43,520 nt of DNA from Streptomyces sp. CB02923. Its GTDB lineage: Bacteria; Actinomycetota; Actinomycetes; Streptomycetales; Streptomycetaceae. The translations under genes were made by a program, and so were the position numbers. Where the stretch lies: contig NZ_LWKZ01000014.1 of the NCBI RefSeq assembly GCF_001905005.1, positions 1 to 43,520 on the forward strand. The letters are read 5' to 3'. Under the pieces are notes generated by a model. It saw nothing but the letters and a program-made list of their open reading frames with translations. It made no database searches and was not told the origin of the DNA. The stretch's first letter is position 1; each line of letters begins with the position of its first letter. Below, piece by piece: positions 8,963 through 16,324 of this stretch.

Positions 8963-9886
8963 ATGACCATGACCCACGACCCCGGCACGGACGAACATTC
9001 CGGCACGGACGACCGCCCCGGCACGGACAACCGCCCCGGCACGGACGACCACCCCGACACCCGCAGCGGGGCCTACGGCGAACTGGCCGCCGTCGGCCCG
9101 TACGGCGTACGCCCCGGGCATGCGCTGATCACCATGGTCGAGCCGCACCCCGGCCAGGAGTACGCGTACAACCGCTGGTACGAGGACGACCACTACCTCG
9201 CCGGCGCGATGGCGATGCCGTGGATCTTCGCGGGCCGCCGCTGGGTCGCCACCCGCGACCTCCAGCTCCTGCGCTACCCGGCGCGGTCCGCCGTCGCCCG
9301 GCCCGTGACCGCTGGCTGCTACCTCTCCACGTACTGGATCACCGAAGGGCGCTACGACGAGCACATGCGATGGACCGTCGCCATCAACCGGCGGCTCAAC
9401 GCCGACGGCCGCATCCACCACGGCCGTACGCACGTCTTCACGGCCTTCCACGACCACCGGGCCACCGTCTACCGGGACGGCACCCGGGGCCCGCGGGACC
9501 TGCACGCCCTGGACCATCCGTACGCCGGGCTGGTCGTCGAGATCATCGACGCGCCGGACGCGCCGGGCCGTGACGCGCTGCTGCGGTGGCTGACCGGCGG
9601 GTGGCTGCCGCGCCGGCTGGCGGGCTCGCCCGCGGCCATGGTGACGGTCTTCCGGCCGACGCCGCTGCCGGGCGACCGGATGGCGTACGTGCGGCAGGTG
9701 GAGGGCGTGGACACCCGGCTGACGCTGCTGTGGTTCCTCCAGGAGGACCCGCGCGCGTGCTGGGAGCCGTGGTTCACGGGGCTGGACGAGGAGACCGCCG
9801 CTTCGGGGCTGGGGAGGGTGGAACTGGTCGCACCGTTCGTCCCCACGGTGCCCGGGACCGACCGGTACGTGGACGAGCTGCGCTGA
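8963..9886 (+). CDS. Unrecognised 307-residue protein, possibly an alpha-beta barrel duplication
   Basis: I do not recognise this protein. After a low-complexity opening with repeated GTDDRP-like units (residues 8-33), the body contains HALITMVEPHPGQEYAYNRW followed by YEDDHYLAG, the look of a dimeric alpha-beta barrel (EthD/NIPSNAP-like) unit. A second half (about 175-300) repeats a similar layout with VVEIIDAPDAPGRDALLRW. This suggests a tandem duplicated ferredoxin-like fold. Such proteins often accompany dehydrogenases in catabolic or secondary pathways, which would fit the divergent SDR gene, but that is only inference. The start is uncertain: no clear ribosome-binding site precedes 8963, and a Met two codons on is equally possible. 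Codon use is ordinary for the region, so I consider the gene real. Confidence 0.7.
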   Translation: MTMTHDPGTDEHSGTDDRPGTDNRPGTDDHPDTRSGAYGELAAVGPYGVRPGHALITMVEPHPGQEYAYNRWYEDDHYLAGAMAMPWIFAGRRWVATRDLQLLRYPARSAVARPVTAGCYLSTYWITEGRYDEHMRWTVAINRRLNADGRIHHGRTHVFTAFHDHRATVYRDGTRGPRDLHALDHPYAGLVVEIIDAPDAPGRDALLRWLTGGWLPRRLAGSPAAMVTVFRPTPLPGDRMAYVRQVEGVDTRLTLLWFLQEDPRACWEPWFTGLDEETAASGLGRVELVAPFVPTVPGTDRYVDELR

Positions 9887-9931
9887 GGCCCGGGAACGGA
9901 CGGACCGCCGTCCCGGGGCGCCCGCGGGCAG

Positions 9932-9949
9932 GGCCGAGCCCCCTCGGCC
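9932..9949. terminator. Stem-loop between the 8963-9886 gene and the DUF397 gene
   Basis: GGCCGAG and CTCGGCC form a perfect 7-bp stem around a four-C loop, nested inside a wider 10-bp inverted repeat (9907-9916 with 9948-9957). There is no T tract, as is usual for actinomycete terminators. It could serve either strand. Confidence 0.5.
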
Positions 9950-10091
9950 GGGACGGCGATCCAGTCGAGAGGGCTCTGGGTGCTGCTCTTCATGCGGTCT
10001 GCGGATTGCGTTTCGTGCTGTGCGGTCGACCGGACCAGAAGGAGGACCCGGAACGGTGTCCGTACCCCCGGCCGGACCGGAGCCGTCGGGC

Positions 10092-10301
10092 TCAGGTCAG
10101 GTCGTACGCGCCTTTGCCCACGTCCGCCACGAAGGTGCTCCAGGCGGAGGTGTCGAAGGTCAGGCGCGGGCCGTCGGGGTTCTTGGAGTCACGGACCGCG
10201 ATGGCGGTGGTCGCCGGCACGGCGACCTCGACGCAGGCGCCATTGCCACCGGAGTACGAGGACTTCGTCCAGGAAAATGCGGAATTGGGCTGAATGGCCA
10301 T
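10092..10301 (-). CDS. scr2: DUF397 small protein, partner of the upstream XRE regulator
   Basis: A 69-residue protein of the DUF397 family. The hallmark is WTKSSYSGGNGACVEVAV near the N-terminus, then VRDSKNPDGPRLTF and the closing WSTFVADV. Such genes are found in streptomycetes beside DUF5753-containing XRE regulators and are thought to act as a paired partner (toxin-antitoxin-like or co-regulator) that affects development and antibiotic output. The XRE gene lies 214 bp upstream on the same strand. I prefer the ATG at 10301, which has GGAG five bases before it, over the GTG two codons upstream. The symbol is tentative: it rests on my memory that the pair next to the carboxypeptidase in S. 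coelicolor (SCO4441/SCO4442) was named Scr1/Scr2. Confidence 0.88.
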   Translation of the reverse strand: MAIQPNSAFSWTKSSYSGGNGACVEVAVPATTAIAVRDSKNPDGPRLTFDTSAWSTFVADVGKGAYDLT

Positions 10302-10515
10302 GTTCACTCCGACTCACTCTGAGTTGCACCGCGCTGCCGCGGATTCGGTAATCCAGACGCTACGCGCCAACATCACGGAGGGCAGGAGTAGTTCACTCAT
10401 CCGTATGGCATATTCCTTGATCTCTTTCCAAGTGGGTGGGCCTCGGTGTACGGTGCCGGGCTTCCTTCCGGAATCCTGAATTCGGCCCGGGAATCCGTCA
10501 TCGGGGGCGTGGCGA

Positions 10516-11382
10516 TCAGGCCATGGTGTCCGCGTGCTTCTTCGCCGCCGCCGCGATGAACTCCCGGCTCTGGTCCGCGCTCAGCGCCTGGGCTCGCAGA
10601 TGCTCGTACATGATCGTGTACTTGTGTACGTCGTTGGTCTTCTCCAGGTACAGATCGCTGGTGACGCCTTCGATGTAGACCACGCTCGAATCGGCCGCGT
10701 CGTCGAACTCCAGGATCGAGAACGTGCCCGACATGCCCGCGTGCGCGCCGGTGTCGTACGGCAGCACCTGCACCGTCACATGCGGCAGGTTGCTGACCTC
10801 CACCAGGTGGTCGAGCTGCTCGCGCATGATCAGGTGGCTGCCCACGACCCGGCGCAGCGCGCTCTCGTCCAGGACGGCCCACAACCGCAGCGGACTGTCC
10901 GGGTGGTTGACCCGCTCCTGGCGGCGCATGCGCACCTGGATCCGTTTCTCCAGCTGCTCCTGGGTCAGCTCCGGGACGGTGCCGGGAATGACGGCCTCGG
11001 CGTACCCGGGCGTCTGCAGCAGGCCCGGTACGAGCAGCGACTCGTACACCCGCAGCGACGCCGCCTCGGTCTCCAGACCGATGTAGACGCTGTACGGGAT
11101 GTCGCCGAACGCGTGCCACCAGCCCTGCTGGCGGGAATCCTTGGCCATCTGCATCAGCGAATCGACGACCCGGTGGTCGTCGACCTCGTACACCCCGCAC
11201 AGATCCCGGACGTCGCGCTGGCTGATGCTGCGGCGGCCGTTCTCCAGGCGGCTGATCTTCGACTGCGACACGAGCAGGCGCTCGGCGACCTCCTCGGCCG
11301 TCATGCCCTTCAGCTCGCGGAGCCTGCGCAGCTCCTGGCCCAGCCGACGCCGCCGGACGGTGGGATTGATGTTGGACGCCAC
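10516..11382 (-). CDS. scr1: XRE-family regulator with DUF5753 effector domain
   Basis: A 288-residue DNA-binding protein. Residues 10-70 form a helix-turn-helix: LGQELRRLRELKGMTAEEVA then LLVSQSKISRLENGRRSIS. The rest is the DUF5753 domain, seen in YESLLVPGLLQTPGYAEAVI, LWAVLDESALRR and VTVQVLPYDTGAHAGM. Start: a GTG at 11382 preceded by GGAGG ten bases upstream; the open frame continues further but becomes low-complexity. Its DUF397 partner is downstream. The wider order (this pair, a GPP34 gene, a D-Ala-D-Ala carboxypeptidase) matches what I recall of SCO4439-SCO4442, hence the tentative name. It probably regulates its own promoter; see the inverted repeat just upstream. Confidence 0.9.
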   Translation of the reverse strand: MASNINPTVRRRRLGQELRRLRELKGMTAEEVAERLLVSQSKISRLENGRRSISQRDVRDLCGVYEVDDHRVVDSLMQMAKDSRQQGWWHAFGDIPYSVYIGLETEAASLRVYESLLVPGLLQTPGYAEAVIPGTVPELTQEQLEKRIQVRMRRQERVNHPDSPLRLWAVLDESALRRVVGSHLIMREQLDHLVEVSNLPHVTVQVLPYDTGAHAGMSGTFSILEFDDAADSSVVYIEGVTSDLYLEKTNDVHKYTIMYEHLRAQALSADQSREFIAAAAKKHADTMA

Positions 11383-11814
11383 GGGACGTGCACCTCCGGC
11401 TCCGTACTGCTGATTTCTCCTGCTCAGCAGATTGCCATCCCAGGTCCGCACAGCGCAGTGGAATGGACACACAAGGCGAGCGGACGTGCGCGCGGGGTGG
11501 CGGGCCCGGCCGTCGTCCGGAACGGCCGGTCCGCCACCCCGCGCTTGCTGCGGCTCCCGAACGGGACTGTGGGGACGGTGGTGCTGTGGTGCGTGCCGTG
11601 CGGTGCTGCGGGTGGTGCTCCGGTCCGGATGGTGCTCCGGTACGCGTCGCGCGGTGGTGTCGTGCTGCCCGCGCGCCGGTCGTGGGGTGCGCCGGGTGCA
11701 CGTGGTGCGCCTGACGCGCACCTCGCGTGGGTGATGCGTGGTGTGTTCGCGCTCTACATGAACTGCCGGTGGTGCGGTGCCGTGCTCCTCGTCAACGCGC
11801 GCCGACGCAACGCG
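11383..11814. promoter_or_regulatory. Upstream region of the XRE gene with an inverted repeat
   Basis: This 432-bp gap holds no convincing gene. An inverted repeat CTGCTGA (11407-11413) and TCAGCAG (11424-11430), with a 10-bp spacer, sits about 25-48 bp before the regulator's start codon and is a candidate autoregulatory operator. The part from about 11480 to 11760 is GC-rich with many short repeats and nothing further that I can assign. Confidence 0.45.
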
Positions 11815-12591
11815 TCATCGCGCGCCGACGCGGGCCATGGACCCGTGGTGCCGCGGCTGTGCCGGTACGCCCGCCGGCTCCGCCGCGACGCGGGTCGCGG
11901 GCTGTCGGCCCGCTCCCGGCCCGGAGACCGGTCCGGCCGCCGTCACCTGCGCGCGCCTCGGCTGCGCCGCGACGCCGTTCTGCACATCCATGACGGCATG
12001 TGCGACCAGCCCGCCCATCGGGTCGTGCCGGATCAGGTCCCGGAGGCGGGAGCGCGAGGAGCGCCCCTCGTTCCCGGGGTACAGGTGCTTGCCGAGGCCG
12101 ACCGCGTGGGCCAGTGCGGCGAGCGCCGCGGTCCGCGGGTCCGGCGGTACGCCGGTGCGGATCGCACTGTCCAGCCGGTTCTTGATCTCCCGGCTGATGG
12201 CCGTGTCCGTCGCCTGGTAGCGAGTCGTCGGCAGCACTCCGCACATCTGGCCCGCCACGGCATGGACCATGCCGCACCGCTCCAGATGCGTGAGATACGT
12301 CTGGCGCAGCCCCAGCCGGGGCCCGCCGATCCAGTGGACGGCGCGCACCGGGCTGCCGCGGCGTCGCAGCAACTCGAGCGCGGAGTCCAGAGTCGGATCT
12401 CCGGTCGGCCGTGGCAGCACCACGGCGATACGATCCCCGTCAGGGGCTATCCGTCCGGCCAGAGCCAGCTCTACTAGCTGGGCCCCGGCCAGGCCGAGGT
12501 CGAGCGACTGCGGCTGCGCTGTGGTTCCCGTTGCCGGGTCCAAAGCGAGCAGCAGAAGCTCCTCCGGAATTGTTCTGCGGCTCCTGCCCAT
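11815..12591 (-). CDS. GPP34 (GOLPH3/VPS74-like) family protein
   Basis: A 258-residue protein with the GPP34 signature: the opening IPEELLLLALDPATG, then LGLAGAQLVELALAGRI, then DPTLDSALELLRRRG and a long helical second half ending in LRDLIRHDPMGGLVAHAV. In eukaryotes this fold (GOLPH3) binds phosphatidylinositol-4-phosphate on Golgi membranes. Actinobacteria carry many homologues of unknown role, presumably binding anionic lipids or other ligands at the membrane. The final 50 residues are a disordered Ala/Pro/Gly tail. The start at 12591 has GGAGG five bases upstream. It is divergent from the carboxypeptidase gene and shares a 248-bp promoter region with it, so co-regulation with cell-wall maturation is possible but not shown. 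Confidence 0.85.
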   Translation of the reverse strand: MGRSRRTIPEELLLLALDPATGTTAQPQSLDLGLAGAQLVELALAGRIAPDGDRIAVVLPRPTGDPTLDSALELLRRRGSPVRAVHWIGGPRLGLRQTYLTHLERCGMVHAVAGQMCGVLPTTRYQATDTAISREIKNRLDSAIRTGVPPDPRTAALAALAHAVGLGKHLYPGNEGRSSRSRLRDLIRHDPMGGLVAHAVMDVQNGVAAQPRRAQVTAAGPVSGPGAGRQPATRVAAEPAGVPAQPRHHGSMARVGAR

Positions 12592-12608
12592 CCATGCCTC
12601 CCCGCGTG

Positions 12609-12642
12609 GATGAATGACAGGGTGACCCCTCTCACATTCATC
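12609..12642. promoter_or_regulatory. Perfect 8-bp inverted repeat in the GPP34/carboxypeptidase divergent promoter
   Basis: GATGAATG (12609-12616) and CATTCATC (12635-12642) flank an 18-bp spacer, starting 18 bp before the GPP34 start codon. The AT-rich arms stand out in a GC-rich stretch. It is a candidate binding site for a dimeric regulator; no protein can be assigned. Confidence 0.45.
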
Positions 12643-12839
12643 TGTCGAGAGTGCGTGGGGGGTTAGGCAGGGAACCTGTAGGTATGTCGTTCTCGTCTAG
12701 CTCCTTGGCAACGCCTTCTGTGGGGCGGGGCGCCCAGCGTTTCGCGTGGCGGTGCGGACGTGCTTCGTGAACACAGGACACTTGGCAACACTGGGCAAGG
12801 CAGAGCGCGACGTATCGCGAACGTGTGAAGGAGACATAG

Positions 12840-15749
12840 GTGGCGGGCGAGTCCCCCGGCAAGCCGGAGCAGAAGCAGTCGTCGGGGGAGACGGCGGAGA
12901 GCGAACGCGATCCGCGACTCGCAGTCTTCCGTGAATCACCGGCCGGCCCGGCGGAGCCTGCCGACAAGGCGGGTAAGACGGGCAAGGCGGAAAAGGCGGG
13001 TAAGGCGGGCAAGGCCGATACGGGCGGTAAGACCGACCAGGCTGATACGGCCGACAAGGCCGACCAGGCTGATACGGCCGGTGGGGCCGATGAGGCGGGT
13101 AGGGCCGCCGGGTCCGGTGAATCCGGTGAATCCGGCGAGGCCGCTGACGGCGGCAAGGCCGGGGCGAACGGCGAGGGCCGTGACGAACGGCTGCGGGAAG
13201 CGGTCGCCGCGTGGGTGGCGGCCGGGGACGACGAGGGCGCGTCCGGCGAGGGTGCGTCCGCCGAGGGCGCGAACGGCGCCTCCGGGGCCGACGCCGACGC
13301 CGCGAAGGACACGCGTGCGAAGGATGAGGCGGGTGAGGCGCCGGTGACGAAGGCGTCGGCCGATGCCGGTTCCGACGCCGATGCCGGTTCCGAAGCCGCG
13401 GTCAAGGGTGCGGCGTCCGGGAGTGGCTCCGAGGGGGCTGCGAAGAAGGCCCCCAAGAGCGCCGCGAAGGGGGCTCCCAAGGGCGGCGGCAAGAGTTCCG
13501 CGGCCAAGGGTGAGGACGCTTCCGGCGGCGGCTCCGAGGGCGCGCCGGAGGCCGTCGACCAGCCGACGGCGATCTTCAAGGCTCCGGCCTTCGAGGAGGG
13601 CGGGGACGAGCCCGCCGACGAGTCCACGCGAGTGTTCTCGATCGCAAAGCAGAAGGCTTCGGACGGCGCCGGGAAGGGCGCTGAGAACGGCGCCGAGGCT
13701 GACGCGAAGCCTGACGCGAAGGCTGACGTGAAGGCCGACGCGAAGACTGGGAAGCCGGGCGCCGAGTCCGATGCTGAGCCGGAGGCCAAGCCCGACGCCA
13801 AGCCTGATTCCAAGCCCGACGCCAAGTCCGGAAAGTCCGACTCCAAGCCGGAAGGCAAGGGTCAGAGCAAGGGTCAAGGCAAGGGCCAGAGCGAGGGCCA
13901 GGGCAAGGGCAAGCCGTCGGTCGACCAGCCGACCACCGCGATCAAGGCCGTACGGCCGCCCGGTGCTGCCGAGTCGGACGGTGAGCGCACCAGCCAGTTC
14001 GTGGCGCTGAAGTCCACCGACCCGCAGCCGATCAAGCCGCCGCGGCCGGTCGGGGACGATAAGTCCGACAAGCCGGGCAAGGCCGACAAGTCGAGCAAGA
14101 CCGGTAAGGCGGCGGCAGCCAAGGACGCCGCGAAGACCGACGACGAGCCGGACACCAAGCCGGGCGCTAAGCCGGGTACCCGGGCGGGCGCTAAGCCGGG
14201 CACCAAGGCGGCCGCCGAGCCGGACGTCGCCCCGGGCACGAAGTGGGGCGCGAAGGCCGCCGCCGGGTCCGGTGCCGCTTCCGCCACCGCCGCCGGTGCC
14301 GCTTCCGGTGCGCAGCCGGACGCGAAGGACCCGGACGCGAAGGGCGGTGCCGCCGAGGCGCCCGCCGCGACCCCGGCCGGTGCCACCGCGCAGCCGGGCG
14401 CACAGCCGGGCGCGCTGCCCGACTCCGAGCAGACCAAGCAGCAGCCGCTGCCGCCGCTGGACCTGCTGGCGCAGCTGACCAACACCCCGCCGCCGCCCGA
14501 GACCCCGATGCGCACCGTCGCGCGCCGGTTCAAGATCTGGACCCCGCTGGTCATCCTGCTGGCGATCATCTTCATCGTCGTCCAGCAGGTGCGGCCGCTG
14601 CCCGATCCGACGCTGGCGGTGGGCGCGAAGTCCTCGTACACCTTCGGGGGCGGCGCGTTCCAGATGCCGTGGCCGGGTGAGGGCCAGGCCGCGTCGCGGG
14701 TCGTCGGCGTGGGTGACGTCGGTACGTACGGGCCGCAGAAGCCGGTGCCGACGGCGAGTGTCGCGAAGGTGATGACCGCGCACCTGATCCTCAAGAACCA
14801 CCCGCTCAAGCCGGGCGAACAGGGCCCCAAGATCACGGTGGACGCCACGGCCGTCAAGGAGTCGGGCGCCGAGGACGAGTCGCGGGTCAAGGTCAAGGAA
14901 GGGCAGTCGTTCACGGAGTACCAGATGCTCCAGATGCTGCTGATCCCCTCCGGCAACAACATCGCCCGGCAGCTGGCGCGCTGGGACTCGCCGCAGGACG
15001 AGCAGGCGTTCATCGGCAAGATGAACGCCGAAGCCAAGGCCCTGGGCATGACGAACACCACGTACACCGATTCCAGCGGATTCAAGGACTCCACGAAGAG
15101 CACGGCGGTCGACCAGCTCAAGCTGGCCGAGGTCGTGATGAACAACGAGGTCATCCGCAAGATCGTCGCCATGCCGAACGCCGACGTACCCGGTCTCGAC
15201 CAGCGGCTGGAGAACAACAACAGCCGCCTGCTGATCAAGGGCACGGGCGTCCTGGGCATCAAGACGGGGTCGAGCAGCCCGGCCGGCGGAGCGCTGATGT
15301 GGGCCGCCCGGCGGACCATCGACGGCAAGCCGCACACGATCGTCGGCGTGACCATGGACCAGCACTTCAAGGGCCTGGACCCGAACGCCGAGAACAGCCT
15401 GCAGCTCGTGCTCGACCGGAGCTACAAGATGCTCAGGGCCGTACAGGACGCCATGACGTCCGCGACCGTGGTCAAGAAGGGGGACGTGGTCGGCTACGTC
15501 GACGACGGCCTCGGCGGGCAGACGCCCGTGGTCGCCACCAAGAGCCTGAAGGCGGTCGGCTGGCCCGGCTTCAAGGCGCCGTTCGCGATCGACGGCGGCC
15601 GGGCTCCGGTGCCGCACGAGGCGAAGGCCGGCACGGTCGTCGGGCAGCTGAGCGTCGGCAGCGGGGACGGCCGGATGACGGTTCCCGTGGCGCTCCAGAA
15701 GGACCTGACCGAGCCGACGTTCGGGTCGAAGCTGACGCGGATCGGCTGA
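12840..15749 (+). CDS. D-alanyl-D-alanine carboxypeptidase (S11) with long cytoplasmic low-complexity arm
   Basis: A 969-residue membrane-anchored penicillin-binding enzyme that trims the terminal D-Ala from peptidoglycan stem peptides. The start is a GTG with AAGGAG six bases upstream. Residues 1-555 are hydrophilic Ala/Gly/Lys/Asp/Glu-rich repeats (AGKAGKA, DKADQADTA, KPDAKPDSK types). One membrane helix follows at about 565-587. The outside catalytic domain has SVAK (Ser640, Lys643), SGN (704-706) and KTG (808-810), all in the right order for S11. A beta-rich C-terminal domain closes the protein. Family members are usually 300-450 residues, so the arm doubles the size. The arm carries four similar Thr motifs (Thr243, Thr263, Thr365/366, Thr384). 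It appears homologous to S. coelicolor SCO4439, linked in the literature I recall to spore-wall maturation. Confidence 0.92.
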   Translation: MAGESPGKPEQKQSSGETAESERDPRLAVFRESPAGPAEPADKAGKTGKAEKAGKAGKADTGGKTDQADTADKADQADTAGGADEAGRAAGSGESGESGEAADGGKAGANGEGRDERLREAVAAWVAAGDDEGASGEGASAEGANGASGADADAAKDTRAKDEAGEAPVTKASADAGSDADAGSEAAVKGAASGSGSEGAAKKAPKSAAKGAPKGGGKSSAAKGEDASGGGSEGAPEAVDQPTAIFKAPAFEEGGDEPADESTRVFSIAKQKASDGAGKGAENGAEADAKPDAKADVKADAKTGKPGAESDAEPEAKPDAKPDSKPDAKSGKSDSKPEGKGQSKGQGKGQSEGQGKGKPSVDQPTTAIKAVRPPGAAESDGERTSQFVALKSTDPQPIKPPRPVGDDKSDKPGKADKSSKTGKAAAAKDAAKTDDEPDTKPGAKPGTRAGAKPGTKAAAEPDVAPGTKWGAKAAAGSGAASATAAGAASGAQPDAKDPDAKGGAAEAPAATPAGATAQPGAQPGALPDSEQTKQQPLPPLDLLAQLTNTPPPPETPMRTVARRFKIWTPLVILLAIIFIVVQQVRPLPDPTLAVGAKSSYTFGGGAFQMPWPGEGQAASRVVGVGDVGTYGPQKPVPTASVAKVMTAHLILKNHPLKPGEQGPKITVDATAVKESGAEDESRVKVKEGQSFTEYQMLQMLLIPSGNNIARQLARWDSPQDEQAFIGKMNAEAKALGMTNTTYTDSSGFKDSTKSTAVDQLKLAEVVMNNEVIRKIVAMPNADVPGLDQRLENNNSRLLIKGTGVLGIKTGSSSPAGGALMWAARRTIDGKPHTIVGVTMDQHFKGLDPNAENSLQLVLDRSYKMLRAVQDAMTSATVVKKGDVVGYVDDGLGGQTPVVATKSLKAVGWPGFKAPFAIDGGRAPVPHEAKAGTVVGQLSVGSGDGRMTVPVALQKDLTEPTFGSKLTRIG

Positions 15750-15768
15750 GCCGCTCCACCCGCTGCGT

Positions 15769-15804
15769 CGAGGCCCCGGCAAGCCACCGCTTGCCGGGGC
15801 CTCG
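15769..15804 (+). terminator. Stem-loop terminator of the carboxypeptidase gene
   Basis: A perfect 15-bp GC-rich stem (15769-15783 with 15790-15804) around a 6-base loop, beginning 20 bp after the stop codon. GGCCTTT follows, giving only a weak T tract, which is normal for Streptomyces. Confidence 0.85.
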
Positions 15805-16324
15805 GCCTTTGGGGCCGGACGCGGGTCTGGATGCGGGGCCGGACGCGGGGCGCACGGGGCCTGTTCGGGGCCTGCTCGGTGCCGGGCGTTACGTCGTGAC
15901 CTGCCGGAGTTGTTCCCGGGTGTGGGCGCGGGCCGGGTGGTTGGCGCGCACATGACCGTAAGCGGTCGAAAATGGGTATTCGTGATGATCACCGGTGGTG
16001 GCGGCAGCATCGACACCGCGGGCTCGTACAACAGCGGCTGGAGCCACTGCGGCTGAACCCGCAGCCCGGCACCGGGTACGGCCGCCCGGCATCGCGTACC
16101 GCTGAGCCACCGGGTCACGCTGAGCCACCGCGTACCGCTGAGCCACCGCGTACCGGTGGACCCGCGCCTGCCGGTGGACCCGCGCCTGCCGGTGTGCGGC
16201 GGCTGTCGTACGGTCTCAGTGTCCGCACTGTCCCGACAGTCCCGCCCGGCCCGGTGAAGCGGAGTCCGCCATCGACGTAGCGCAGACCGCATATGCGTCC
16301 CCCGCGCGCGCCCGGAGCCTCTGG
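15805..16324. other. Intergenic stretch with a short possible ORF
   Basis: Between the terminator and the glycosyltransferase gene I see no established gene. A 34-codon frame runs from ATG 15952 to TGA 16056, ending in SYNSGWSHCG; it is considered under findings. An 18-bp repeat array occupies 16094-16194. The promoter of the glycosyltransferase gene must lie in the remainder, but I cannot point to it. Confidence 0.4.
16094..16194 (+). repeat. 18-bp tandem repeat array upstream of the glycosyltransferase gene
   Basis: Three units of the form GCGTACCGCTGAGCCACC (the middle one diverged) pass into three units of the form GCGCCTGCCGGTGGACCC, the first two bases shorter and the last incomplete, giving about six 18-bp units. 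The array is non-coding as far as I can tell. Confidence 0.8.

Noticed and set aside
12936..16292. Very long minus-strand frame (over 1100 codons) opposite the carboxypeptidase
   Set aside because: It is the antisense shadow of a GC-rich repetitive gene; the carboxypeptidase with its catalytic triplet and ribosome-binding site is clearly the real gene.
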